From Arthrobacter oryzae (GTDB lineage: Bacteria; Actinomycetota; Actinomycetes; Actinomycetales; Micrococcaceae), in assembly GCF_003634095.1 (NCBI RefSeq), contig NZ_RBIR01000004.1, positions 124,001 through 188,000 of the forward strand: a stretch of 64,000 nucleotides of DNA, given 5' to 3'. Of this stretch, positions 27,428 through 37,207 are shown in pieces (position 1 is the stretch's first letter; the number at the start of each line of letters is the position of its first letter). The translations under genes and the position numbers were made by a program. The notes beneath the pieces were generated by a model. The model worked only from the letters and a program-made list of their open reading frames with translations, had not been told where the DNA came from and ran no database searches.

Positions 27428-29153
27428 AGGCGAACACGACAACGAGAACGACAACTCAGCCGCTTCGGCCGCTGGAACATCCACCGCCGGACCCTCCGGC
27501 GGAACGCCTTCCGGCAACGCGCCGTCCAGGGCCGAAACGAGGCTGCGGAGGCGTGGCCTTCCGCGCAGCGGCGTGATTGGCGGCATCCTGTCCGCGGTTG
27601 CCCTCGTGGCAGCGGGCGGGGGCCTGGTCTCAGCGGCGTCCCTGGCACCCCTTAGTCCGGCCAGCCAGCATCTGGAGGCCCCTCTTGCCTCTGTGCCGGC
27701 CGGCAGCAGCGTCGGGGTCTGCCCCGGCCCCGCCCGGTTGCTTGAAGGCACGCCCGTGGGCACAGATCCGCAGTTCAGCCCGAAGTCGGCCACCGCCAAA
27801 ACCGCTGTCAGCGCCGCGGTGCTCGGATCGAGTGCCGGCGTCATTCCCGGGAGCAGGCTGGCACCGCTCAAGGGTGCAGCCCTCGTGGAAATCGCCAAGG
27901 GCGCACCCGCCGCGTCCGCAACCGCCGCGCCGGCAACGGCTGCACCCGTGGCCCGCACGCCTGTGCTGCTCGCGGGGATTGTGGCCCGGCAGGAGGTGGA
28001 CGACATCAGCGTGCTCCGCTCCGATGCGCAGGACAACCGCCAGGCCGCTGCCGGCGCCGTGCTGAGCTACGTGGCCGACGACGGGGACCTCCAGGGTTCC
28101 GCGGCAGCCGGCTGCCAGCAGCCCGGCAACGACCTCTGGCTGGTCGGCGCCAACACCGCGCTCGGCCGCTCGGCCGTTTTGAGCCTGACCAATGCCTCCA
28201 GCACGCCGGCGACCGTAAGCCTGGATCTTTTCGGCTCCCAGGGGCTGATCCAGGCCCCCGGAAGCCGTGGCCTGCTCGTGGCGCCCGGCAGCACCCGCTC
28301 CATCATCCTGGCCGGACTCGCCCCGGGGCAGGAGCGGCTCGGCGTGCGGGTCCGCAGCGCCGGCGGACCGGTCGCTGCCGTCATCCAGCAGAGCGTGCTC
28401 CGCGGTCTCACGCCCGGCGGCGTGGACTTCATTACCCCGTCCACCGCACCGTCCGACCGCCAAGTAGTCACCGGCCTGGACGTTCAGGATCCGGCGGGCG
28501 TGGCCGCGCTCACCGCAAAGCCTGGCTACGCCGACGCCGGACCAGCCCTGGAGATCGCCGTCCCCGGGGCGGCCGACGCCGTGGTTGAGGTCAAGTTGTA
28601 CGGACGTGACGGCCAGAAGGCCCTGCCCGGCGGAGGTGTGGTCACGGCGAAGGCCGGGGCAGTCACAGAAGTATCCCTGGCCGGGGTCGCCGCCGGCACC
28701 TACACCGTCGCGGCGAGCTCGGATATCTCCTTCACGGCCGCCGTCCGGCTCACGCGGGGATTGCGGCCGGAGGGCGCCTCGGACGTCGCCTATTCAGCCG
28801 CGTCGGCCCGGCTGGGCAGCCAGCACATCGTCCCGGTTCCCGGCGGGGGCAACCGGCAGCTCGTCTTCGGCGCCCCTGACGGCGCCGCGACGGTGTCCTA
28901 TGCTCCCATCACCGCCGACGGCAAGATCCGGACGGCCGCCACCGCCAAACTCACCGGCGGGACCACGGTGTCCGTTCCCATTCCGGCGGAAGTCGGCGGC
29001 TCGCCGCTCGTGGGCTATGTGGTCTCCGCCGCGGGGGACTCCGCCTACGGCGCGCTGCTCCTGGGCAGGGACGGGCGGCAGGACATTTCCACGGTAGCCG
29101 TGGCGCCGGAAGCGGCAGGGGCGCGGCAGGTCCCCGTCACGCTGGGGTACTAG
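27420..29153 (+). CDS. DUF5719 membrane-anchored extracytoplasmic protein
   Basis: The 577-residue protein begins with a hydrophilic, Ser/Gly/Asn-rich tail of about 50 residues, one membrane helix (SGVIGGILSAVALVAAGGGLVSAA) and a long beta-rich exported domain containing ALSLTN-like SAVLSLTNASSTPATVSLDLFGSQG units typical of DUF5719. The function is unknown. It overlaps the giant glycosyltransferase gene by eight bases, so the two are made together and probably act together at the membrane. No catalytic motif was seen; a structural or polymer-binding partner role is my inference. Confidence 0.82.
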   Translation: MSKGEHDNENDNSAASAAGTSTAGPSGGTPSGNAPSRAETRLRRRGLPRSGVIGGILSAVALVAAGGGLVSAASLAPLSPASQHLEAPLASVPAGSSVGVCPGPARLLEGTPVGTDPQFSPKSATAKTAVSAAVLGSSAGVIPGSRLAPLKGAALVEIAKGAPAASATAAPATAAPVARTPVLLAGIVARQEVDDISVLRSDAQDNRQAAAGAVLSYVADDGDLQGSAAAGCQQPGNDLWLVGANTALGRSAVLSLTNASSTPATVSLDLFGSQGLIQAPGSRGLLVAPGSTRSIILAGLAPGQERLGVRVRSAGGPVAAVIQQSVLRGLTPGGVDFITPSTAPSDRQVVTGLDVQDPAGVAALTAKPGYADAGPALEIAVPGAADAVVEVKLYGRDGQKALPGGGVVTAKAGAVTEVSLAGVAAGTYTVAASSDISFTAAVRLTRGLRPEGASDVAYSAASARLGSQHIVPVPGGGNRQLVFGAPDGAATVSYAPITADGKIRTAATAKLTGGTTVSVPIPAEVGGSPLVGYVVSAAGDSAYGALLLGRDGRQDISTVAVAPEAAGARQVPVTLGY

Positions 29154-29188
29154 CCGGCCGCGGCCCGCAACCTGCCAGCTGAGTACAG

Positions 29189-29755
29189 CTAGTACCGGCG
29201 GCGGTAGACCGGGTCGAGGGACTCGGGCGGCACGCCGAGCATTTCAGCCGTGTATTCCACGACGACGTCGTGCACCAGGTCCTGTAGCTCGTCCCGGGTT
29301 GCGCAGGCCTGTTCCACGACGCGGCGGTAGAGCGTGATGACCGGTCCCTCCTCGGCGGTCGCGGCCGTGAAAACGCCCATCGGCGCCGGGGTCCGGTCCG
29401 CCACGAGCTGCTCCAGGCCCGGAGGGATCTCGTCGACGGCAAAGCGGACACCGTCGAGGGGCTTGCCCCAGATGTCGTGCAACCGCTGTGCCGAGTCCAG
29501 GACGTAGTCGTCAAAGCGGTCCGAGCGGGTCCGGTAGCCGGGAAGGGTGGGAAGCATGAGCTCGCCGCGAAGCCCGCGGCCGTGCCGGTTCCTGCGGCGC
29601 TGCCGGAAGCTCTTTCGCTGGACAGCGCCGGTCGGCCCGGCAAGGGGCATCCCGGCAGGGGGCGCGGCGGCGGGGGCGGAATCGACGCCGGAAGCTCCGG
29701 TGCCGGGGTCAGCCAACCGGACCGTGAAACCCGAATCGTGGTGCGATGACTGCAT
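29189..29755 (-). CDS. Metallopeptidase-fold protein (zincin-1 family) lacking HExxH
   Basis: The 188-residue protein matches the actinobacterial relatives of the DUF1025 minimal metallopeptidase family (compare Rv3259, recalled): LPGYRTRSDRFDDYVLDSAQRL, FAVDEIPP, PVITLYRRVVEQACATRDELQDLVHDVVVEYTAEMLGVPPE. In active members the last segment reads HExxH; here it is HDVVVEY, so the catalytic glutamate and second histidine are absent and it is probably not a peptidase. The first 60 residues are Pro/Ala-rich and basic. It is divergent to the DUF3499 gene, as in mycobacteria. Confidence 0.82.
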   Translation of the reverse strand: MQSSHHDSGFTVRLADPGTGASGVDSAPAAAPPAGMPLAGPTGAVQRKSFRQRRRNRHGRGLRGELMLPTLPGYRTRSDRFDDYVLDSAQRLHDIWGKPLDGVRFAVDEIPPGLEQLVADRTPAPMGVFTAATAEEGPVITLYRRVVEQACATRDELQDLVHDVVVEYTAEMLGVPPESLDPVYRRRY

Positions 29756-29887
29756 ATCTTGACTCTAAACCCGCGCAATGATTTACGCGATATGGCCTTC
29801 CGGCGATCCGCGGCCGTCCCGCCGAGGCGCAACCGCAGGCGTTTCAATGCGCGGTCCGCGGCCGCAGGGGGAGTAGTCTGTGATGTC

Positions 29888-30277
29888 GTGGGTGCAATTC
29901 GTCTTTGTTCGAGGTCTGCCTGCCGCAATTCTGCGGTGGCCACTTTGACGTACGTATACGCGGACTCCACCGCCGTCCTGGGCCCCCTCGCCACTTACGC
30001 GGAACCGCACTGCTACGACCTCTGCGCACAACACGCCGACTCGCTGACTGTGCCGCGCGGCTGGGAAGTCATGCGGCTGGCGATGCCGGCCACGCCCGCC
30101 GGCCCCGGCCCGGACGACCTCCTGGCCCTCGCCAATGCCGTCCGCGAGGCCGCCTCCCGGCCGGCCGCGGCGGAACCGGTGAAGGGGCAGCGCACCCTGC
30201 ACCCGGCACTGGAAGCACCCGCCCCGGCCGAGGGCGCCCGGCGAGGGCACTTGCGCGTGCTCCGCGAACCTTCCTAA
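29888..30277 (+). CDS. DUF3499 zinc-ribbon-like protein
   Basis: The 129-residue protein contains paired cysteines in RLCSRSACRNSA near the start and EPHCYDLCAQHAD about 35 residues later, which could form a zinc site. The PRGWEVMRL segment is also typical of DUF3499. The function is unknown. I chose GTG at 29888 (VGAIRLCSRSAC) because the conserved part begins there, although the frame is open to 29759; a GGGGGAG lies about 13 bases upstream. In mycobacteria the same gene (Rv3258c, recalled) lies between the metallopeptidase-like gene and a phosphomannomutase gene; the latter is missing here. Confidence 0.82.
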   Translation: MGAIRLCSRSACRNSAVATLTYVYADSTAVLGPLATYAEPHCYDLCAQHADSLTVPRGWEVMRLAMPATPAGPGPDDLLALANAVREAASRPAAAEPVKGQRTLHPALEAPAPAEGARRGHLRVLREPS

Positions 30278-30361
30278 GACGCCAACTGGCGGTAGGGTGG
30301 AAACTGCAAAATGCCGTAAGCCACCGGCGCCTTCCGCGGCGCCCATCAGGGAGCGTTCACT

Positions 30362-30610
30362 ATGCCCAAGCTCAGTCCCGAACTGTTGTCTGTCCTGCGA
30401 TGCCCCGTCACCGGGTCCGCCCTGGTGCAGGAGGGTGACGAACTCGTCACCGTCACGGCAGATGCATCCGGGGCCAAGCTGCGGTACCGGATCGAGGACG
30501 GCATCCCCCTGCTGCTGCCGCCGGAGCTCCTGCCGGCCGCCACCGCGGCGGGCTCCGATCAGCACGACGCCGGCCAGCACGCCGCAGCTCCGCGCCACGC
30601 GGCGGAATAG
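30362..30610 (+). CDS. Trm112-family protein
   Basis: The 82-residue protein has the Trm112p-like fold signature: LSPELLSVLRCPVTGSALV, then LRYRIEDGIPLLLPPELL. Trm112 proteins activate methyltransferases in eukaryotes; in bacteria the role is unclear. The usual second zinc-binding cysteines are absent: only one cysteine (RCPVTG) remains. A His/Ala-rich tail follows the core. It starts at ATG 30362, 84 bases after the DUF3499 stop, and lies upstream of ahcY on the same strand. Confidence 0.82.
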   Translation: MPKLSPELLSVLRCPVTGSALVQEGDELVTVTADASGAKLRYRIEDGIPLLLPPELLPAATAAGSDQHDAGQHAAAPRHAAE

Positions 30611-30791
30611 ACCCACCCCGACGGCCCTCGCCAGGCCGCCCGCGGGCAGCGGCGCCTTCGCGGCACGGGCCGGAAATGCCTGCCGGGCACCCATCGGGGA
30701 CGCCGCCGGCACCGAATGACTTGAGACCCCAGATAACCCGGTATTACAAGCTCCAGGCGCGCAACGCCACCGGCCAGAACAAAGGATTCAC

Positions 30792-32270
<1,479 letters not shown>

Positions 32271-32278
32271 AAATCCCC

Positions 32279-32312
32279 CAAGGGACCCCGGACGCGAGCC
32301 CGGGGTCCCTTG
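32279..32312 (+). terminator. Terminator hairpin after ahcY
   Basis: CAAGGGACCCCGG pairs perfectly with its complement at 32300-32312 across an eight-base loop, starting nine bases after the ahcY stop. A short GTTTTG lies about ten bases later. Confidence 0.8.
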
Positions 32313-32426
32313 CCGTAACCGTTTTGGGCGCGCTTTTGTAACCGGATCGTGGTCGAATCCGGACGGGGTTCCAAGGTAACTCGCTTATGCTGGCAGCATG
32401 ACGTGTGGAATCGCCGGGGTCCTGTG

Positions 32427-33653
32427 ATGGCCCTGAAAACCTGGAGTACCGGCCGCAAGATCGCCTTGGTGGGGGTGGTCTGTGCCCTGGCCGCCGGCGG
32501 CGGCGCGTTCGCCGCTGCGGCCCCGGGCCTGGCCCAGTCCACGATCTCCTCCGAGGCTGGATCGCCGGCACGGACCACCCCTGGCCTCGCGGCCCCGGTG
32601 GTGGCTCCGACGGAACTCGCCGTCACGCCCGCCGACGGCGCCGAACAGGTCAACCCCGCTGCGCCGGTGTCCCTTAAGGTGAAGAACGGCCGGATTGACC
32701 GGGTGGCCCTGACAAGCGATGACGGCGACACCGTGGACGGCACCCAGAGCGCGGACGGATCGGCCTGGACCTCGGCCGGGGACCTGAAATTCAATACCCG
32801 GTACAGCTACACGTACACCGTGCTGGACGGCGCCGGGCGCACGACCCAAAGCACCCGTGCGTTCACGACTGTCTCCACCGCCAACGAGGCCGACGCCGCG
32901 ATTTACCCGCTGGACGGGATGAAGGTGGGTGTGGCCCAGCCGCTGCAGATTACGTTCAGTGAGCCTGTCCTGAACCGCGACGCCGTCGAGAAGGCCATCA
33001 AGATCACCTCCACCTCCGGCCAGGTGGGCGCTTTCCACTGGTTCAACAAGAACACGGTCAGGTACCGGCCGCAGGCCTTCTGGGCTGCCAACAGCACCAT
33101 CACGATGGACATGAAGCTGTTCGGCGTCGGACTGGGCAACGGGCAGGTCGGCAACTTCAACAAGAAGGTGACCATCCACATCGGCGACAAGAGGGTTGCG
33201 GTCGCGGACGCCAAGGCCCACACGTTCTCGGTCAGCATCAACGACCGCCCGGCCGGGAAGTGGCCGGCGACCATGGGCGACAAGCGGTTCCCCTCGGCCC
33301 GGGGCTACCTGGTCCTCATGGAACAGCACCGCGTGGAGCACATGGATGCCTCCACCATCGGGCTCAAGCCCGGAGACCCGGCCTACTACGGCCAGCTTGA
33401 CGTGAACTACGCCACGCGCCTGACGCCCAGCGGAGAGTTCATCCACCAGGCCACGGACTCGGCCCTGCCCTACATCGGGGTGACCAACCTCTCGCACGGC
33501 TGCATCGGCCTGGGCCCGGACGGCGCGAAATGGGTCTTCGACCACATGACCACGGGAGACGTGGTTCAGGTGATCAACACCGAGGGGGAGTACGCCAACT
33601 TTGATGACGGCTACGGTGACTGGAACATCCCCTGGGCCAAATACGCCAACTGA
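32427..33653 (+). CDS. L,D-transpeptidase (YkuD domain with Ig-like domain)
   Basis: The 408-residue exported protein has an N-terminal hydrophobic segment (KIALVGVVCALAAGGGAFAAAAPG), an Ig-like part, a second mycobacterial-type domain (EPVLNRDAVEKAIKITSTSGQVGAFHWFNKNTVRYRPQAFW), and a C-terminal YkuD catalytic domain. The catalytic cysteine is in LSHGCIGLG near residue 358, and the paired histidine in EFIHQATDSALP. The enzyme forms 3-3 cross-links between peptidoglycan stems outside the membrane. ATG at 32427 (MALKTWSTGRK) is preferred because the signal sequence starts right after it. The arrangement matches mycobacterial LdtMt proteins. Confidence 0.92.
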   Translation: MALKTWSTGRKIALVGVVCALAAGGGAFAAAAPGLAQSTISSEAGSPARTTPGLAAPVVAPTELAVTPADGAEQVNPAAPVSLKVKNGRIDRVALTSDDGDTVDGTQSADGSAWTSAGDLKFNTRYSYTYTVLDGAGRTTQSTRAFTTVSTANEADAAIYPLDGMKVGVAQPLQITFSEPVLNRDAVEKAIKITSTSGQVGAFHWFNKNTVRYRPQAFWAANSTITMDMKLFGVGLGNGQVGNFNKKVTIHIGDKRVAVADAKAHTFSVSINDRPAGKWPATMGDKRFPSARGYLVLMEQHRVEHMDASTIGLKPGDPAYYGQLDVNYATRLTPSGEFIHQATDSALPYIGVTNLSHGCIGLGPDGAKWVFDHMTTGDVVQVINTEGEYANFDDGYGDWNIPWAKYAN

Positions 33654-33765
33654 CGGGGTGGCACCTCGCCGAGCCCAATCCTCTGACGGTAGGCTCGGAG
33701 CCAGATAAATTGCGCAGTCGGGCGGACGCCGGGCAGCGCGCAAGCCTACGGAAGCGAAGCTCCAC

Positions 33766-35115
33766 GTGACTGACAAGAGTTCCACCCCGTCCGACCGGCC
33801 GGATCCCCACCTGGATCCGACGGAAGACACCGACGAGCCGGCCTTCGACTGGATGAAGCCGGCCGCCCCGGCCGTGCCTGCCGAGGACTCCGCAGCCAAG
33901 CCCGCCGCCGGGCCGGCAGCCGCGCCCGCCGCCACGAACGGCTCCCCGGCAGCGCCAGTGGCCGGCCAGCCGGAGGGCCGCGCCACCGCCACGAACGGCT
34001 CCGCGGCCACGCCCGTGGCCGGACAGCCGGAGAGCCGCGCCGACCGCAAAGCCGCCGAAGCTGCCGTCCTGCAAGCGGGCGCTGTGCAGGCGGACGCCGG
34101 GCAGGCACGAGCCGGCACACGGCACGACGCCGGGCACGACGCAGCCGCTGCGGAACCGCCGCAGACCTCGGCACTGCAGATCCGTCCTCCGCAGGAGGAG
34201 GTCGAACGCCGGAATGCCGAGCGGGAACAGGCTGCGAAGGCCAAACCCGTCCTCCCGCGGGTGATGCAGGTGCTGCTCGCCGTGTTCTACCCGGTCATCC
34301 TGCTGGTGCTGGCGGTCCGCGCCGTAACCAGCCCCCTGTTCCTCTGGGTGGAATACAACCGTCCGGGTTTCCCCGGCGACGGCTACGGCTTCAGCACCGA
34401 TGACCGGATGACCTATGGCTCCTACGCGGTGGACTACCTCAGCAACTGGTCGGGTCCCCGCTACCTCGGCGACCTCGTTGACCAGAGCGGAGACCACCTG
34501 TTCAAAGACGGCGAAGTCAGCCATATGGCCGACGTCAAGGCCGTCATCTTGTCCACGTTCGGCGCCGGCACCCTGCTGATCCTGTTCAGCCTTGTTGCCG
34601 TGATCTACCTGAAGCGCCGTCACCGCGGGGGAGTCCGCCGCGGCCTGTTCGCCGGCTCGATCCTCACCCTCGCGATCATCATCGGCCTCGGCACCCTCGC
34701 CGTGCTCGGCTGGGAGCAGTTCTTCACCGACTTCCACCGCATCTTCTTCGCCAACGGGACCTGGACGTTCTCGCTCCAGGACACCCTGATCCGGCTGTTC
34801 CCCGGCCAGTTCTGGATGGACGCCGGGATAGTCATCGGGGCCCTGGTCCTGCTGGCTTCCTTGGTCACGCTGATCCTGACCTGGCCCACGCGCCGGCGCC
34901 GCGGGCTGGGCAAGAAAGCAGCGGACGCACCTCGGGACGAGGCCACCGGCAAGGCCGCCGGCAGGGACTCCAGCACGGCCACCGGCGGGGATTCAGACGC
35001 CGACGCCCGCGCCCAGGCCGATGCCGTGGCCGCGGATGGGCCGGCAGATACCGGCACAGCCGGGAGCGCCCGGAGCGGCGCGGAGGGCACTGTACGCACC
35101 CGCAATACCGTTTGA
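33766..35115 (+). CDS. TIGR01906-family integral membrane protein
   Basis: The 449-residue protein has a disordered Ala/Pro/Thr-rich N-terminus of about 160 residues in which GSPAAPVAGQPE-like units repeat, then four hydrophobic segments starting at PRVMQVLLAVFYPVILLVLAVRAV. The extracytoplasmic loop FLWVEYNRPGFPGDGYGFSTDDRMTYGSYAVDYLSN is characteristic of TIGR01906. The function is unknown. The tail is again Ala/Asp/Gly-rich. GTG at 33766 with GGAAG upstream is the start. The gene follows the L,D-transpeptidase by 112 bases, and a 16-bp tandem repeat begins exactly at its stop codon. Confidence 0.85.
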   Translation: MTDKSSTPSDRPDPHLDPTEDTDEPAFDWMKPAAPAVPAEDSAAKPAAGPAAAPAATNGSPAAPVAGQPEGRATATNGSAATPVAGQPESRADRKAAEAAVLQAGAVQADAGQARAGTRHDAGHDAAAAEPPQTSALQIRPPQEEVERRNAEREQAAKAKPVLPRVMQVLLAVFYPVILLVLAVRAVTSPLFLWVEYNRPGFPGDGYGFSTDDRMTYGSYAVDYLSNWSGPRYLGDLVDQSGDHLFKDGEVSHMADVKAVILSTFGAGTLLILFSLVAVIYLKRRHRGGVRRGLFAGSILTLAIIIGLGTLAVLGWEQFFTDFHRIFFANGTWTFSLQDTLIRLFPGQFWMDAGIVIGALVLLASLVTLILTWPTRRRRGLGKKAADAPRDEATGKAAGRDSSTATGGDSDADARAQADAVAADGPADTGTAGSARSGAEGTVRTRNTV

Positions 35116-35210
35116 TCAACAGAAACGCTGAACAACAGAAACGCTGAACAACTGAAACGCTGAACAACAGGAACGCTGAACAACTGAAACGCTGAACAAC
35201 GGAAGCGGCC
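35115..35210. repeat. 16-bp tandem repeat beginning at a stop codon
   Basis: Five copies of consensus AACAACWGAAACGCTG run from 35115 to 35194, with a decayed sixth copy to 35210 that merges into the following hairpin. The first copy starts on the last base of the TGA of the TIGR01906 gene. The unit is AT-richer than the surroundings. Confidence 0.85.
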
Positions 35211-35233
35211 GGCAGCTCTGTGCCGGCCGCTTC
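35202..35233. terminator. Terminator hairpin between convergent genes
   Basis: GAAGCGGCCGGCA pairs perfectly over 13 bp with 35221-35233 across a six-base loop, followed by TGTGTCT. It follows the tandem repeat and lies about 85 bases before the end of the convergent acyl-CoA synthetase gene. Confidence 0.75.
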
Positions 35234-35319
35234 TGTGTCTCCGGCCGGTTCCGGGCGCCGGCCGTCTGTGCGTGCGGGGTCCCGGGCGCGGCTACGGTTT
35301 GGACCGCGCGCCCGTGCAC

Positions 35320-37149
35320 TCAGCCGTAGAGGGCGTTGATGTGCTCCTGGTAGTCCCGCACGACGGCAGCGCGCTTCAGTTTCAGCGACGGTGTCAGGTG
35401 CCCTGATTCCACGGTGAAGTCGGCGTCCAGAATGACAAAGCTGCGGATGGATTCAGCTTTGGAGACCATGCGGTTCGCGGCATCGATGGCGCCCTGGATG
35501 GAAGCCCGGACCGTCTCGTCCGCGGCGGCGTCCGCCGGATCCATGACGGGCACCTTCCGGGCGGTGCACCAGTCGCGCACTGCGTCCGCGTCCAGGTTGA
35601 TCAGAGCGGAGACAAACGGCCGGCCGTCACCGATCACCACGGCCTGGCCGACCAGCGGATGCTCGCGGATCTTCTCCTCCAGCGGGCCCGGGGCGACGTT
35701 CTTGCCGCCGGCCGTGACCAGCAGGTCTTTCTTCCGCCCCGTGATCGTCAGGAAGCCGTCTTCGTCGAGGGAGCCGAGGTCGCCGGTGCGGAAGAATCCG
35801 TCCACGAACGCCTCCGCGTTGGCGGTCTCATTGGCGTGGTAGCCCTTGAAGACGCCGATGCCGCGCACCAGGATCTCGCCGTCGTCGGCCACCCGGATCG
35901 TGGTTCCCGGCACGGGGATGCCGACCGTGCCCACCTTGGTCCGTGCCGGCGTGTTGGCAGTGCACGGCGCCGTGGACTCGGTGAGGCCGTAGCCTTCCAG
36001 GACGGGGATGCCCGCGCCACGGAAGAAGTGGGCATCGTGGGAGCTCAGCGGGCTGGCGCCGGAGACCGTGTACCGTAGCTGGCCACCGAAGGCGTCCCGG
36101 AGCCTGGGGTAGAACAACCGGTCGAAGAGCCCGTGCCGGGCCCGCAGGAACAGCCCGGGGCCATTGCCGGCGCCCCGGGAGGCCGCGTCGAGGGCCTTGG
36201 AGTACTCGATCGCCGTGTCCGCGGCGGCCGCGAAGACGCGTTCTTTGCCCGCGGCGGCAGCCTTGTGCGCCGCTCCGGCGTAGACCTTTTCGAAGATCCG
36301 GGGAACCACCAGCAGGAACGTGGGCCGGAAGCTCGCCAGGTCCGCCAGGAGCTCCTTGGCGCTAGCGGTGTGGCCCAGCGTCGCCCCGGACGTCAGGCAG
36401 ATCACCTGCACCGCCCGGGCCAGAACGTGCGCCAATGGCAGGAACATCAACGTCCGGGAGCGCGGCTGCATGAGGATCTCGGGCAGGAAGGGCACGATGT
36501 TCTTGGCGACGAGGGCGAAGTTGGCGTGCGTGATCTCGCAGCCCTTGGGCTTGCCGGTGGTGCCCGAGGTGTAAACCAGGGACGCAACATCCGCCAGGGA
36601 GGCGGCACTCCGGTGGCGCTCGAGCTCGGCGTCGGTCACCCCGGCGCCGGCGGCGGCAAGGCTCGCCAGGTTGGGTGCGGCGCCGTCGTTCTCCATCCGG
36701 AGCACGGCGATGACCCGGTCGCCCAGGACGCTGGAGGCGTCCAGAACGCCCTGGACGAGGGCAGCCTTGGCCTGGTCCTCGACGAACACGCGCCGGGCCC
36801 CCGAATCGTGGAGGATCCATTCGACCTGGCTGGCGGAGGAGGTCTCGTAGATCGGCACAGTGACGCCGCCGGCGAACCAGATGGCAAAGTCCACCACCGT
36901 CCACTCATACCGGGTGGCGGACATGACAGCCACCGTTTCGCCGGGGGTGAGACCGCCGGCAATCAGGCCTTTGGCCAGGGCGGTGACCTCAGCGAGGAAG
37001 TGCTGGACGGAGACATCGGTCCAGCCGCCGGGGCCTTTGCGGGAGTAGAGGGCATGGACGGGGTCCTTGGCGTGCTGCTCCAGCAGCAGGTCGGTCACGT
37101 TGCTCTCCGGATCCAGCTCCACGAGCAGTCCGGTGCTTGCTTCTCTCAC
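35320..37149 (-). CDS. Long-chain acyl-CoA synthetase (FadD15-like)
   Basis: The 609-residue AMP-forming enzyme activates fatty acids to acyl-CoA. The AMP-binding loop is VYTSGTTGKPKGCEITH, with later motifs YGLTESTAPCTANTP, the FRTGDLGSLDEDGFLTITGRKKDLLVTAGGKNVAP hinge region and the catalytic lysine in the C-terminal domain (HLTPSLKLKR). These fit the long-chain synthetase branch close to mycobacterial FadD15. I chose GTG at 37149 (VREASTGLLVELDPES), with AAGGGAG about eight bases upstream; the extension to 37200 adds unlikely residues. It lies upstream of nothing on its strand and about 60 bases after the mannosyltransferase stop. Confidence 0.92.
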   Translation of the reverse strand: MREASTGLLVELDPESNVTDLLLEQHAKDPVHALYSRKGPGGWTDVSVQHFLAEVTALAKGLIAGGLTPGETVAVMSATRYEWTVVDFAIWFAGGVTVPIYETSSASQVEWILHDSGARRVFVEDQAKAALVQGVLDASSVLGDRVIAVLRMENDGAAPNLASLAAAGAGVTDAELERHRSAASLADVASLVYTSGTTGKPKGCEITHANFALVAKNIVPFLPEILMQPRSRTLMFLPLAHVLARAVQVICLTSGATLGHTASAKELLADLASFRPTFLLVVPRIFEKVYAGAAHKAAAAGKERVFAAAADTAIEYSKALDAASRGAGNGPGLFLRARHGLFDRLFYPRLRDAFGGQLRYTVSGASPLSSHDAHFFRGAGIPVLEGYGLTESTAPCTANTPARTKVGTVGIPVPGTTIRVADDGEILVRGIGVFKGYHANETANAEAFVDGFFRTGDLGSLDEDGFLTITGRKKDLLVTAGGKNVAPGPLEEKIREHPLVGQAVVIGDGRPFVSALINLDADAVRDWCTARKVPVMDPADAAADETVRASIQGAIDAANRMVSKAESIRSFVILDADFTVESGHLTPSLKLKRAAVVRDYQEHINALYG

Positions 37150-37207
37150 AGGCGAGTCTCCCTTCCTGGTCCGCCCGGAGTTCGGCGGACTTCCCTGCAA
37201 TCCTGCC

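Noticed and set aside
29759..29887. N-terminal extension of the DUF3499 gene
   Set aside because: The frame is open, but the residues are Arg-rich and unlike the family, and the conserved part begins at GTG 29888.
30611..30791. SAH or SAM riboswitch before ahcY
   Set aside because: No conserved core of either class could be found. TTGAGA and TATTAC lie upstream but only 15 bases apart, so a promoter was not called either.
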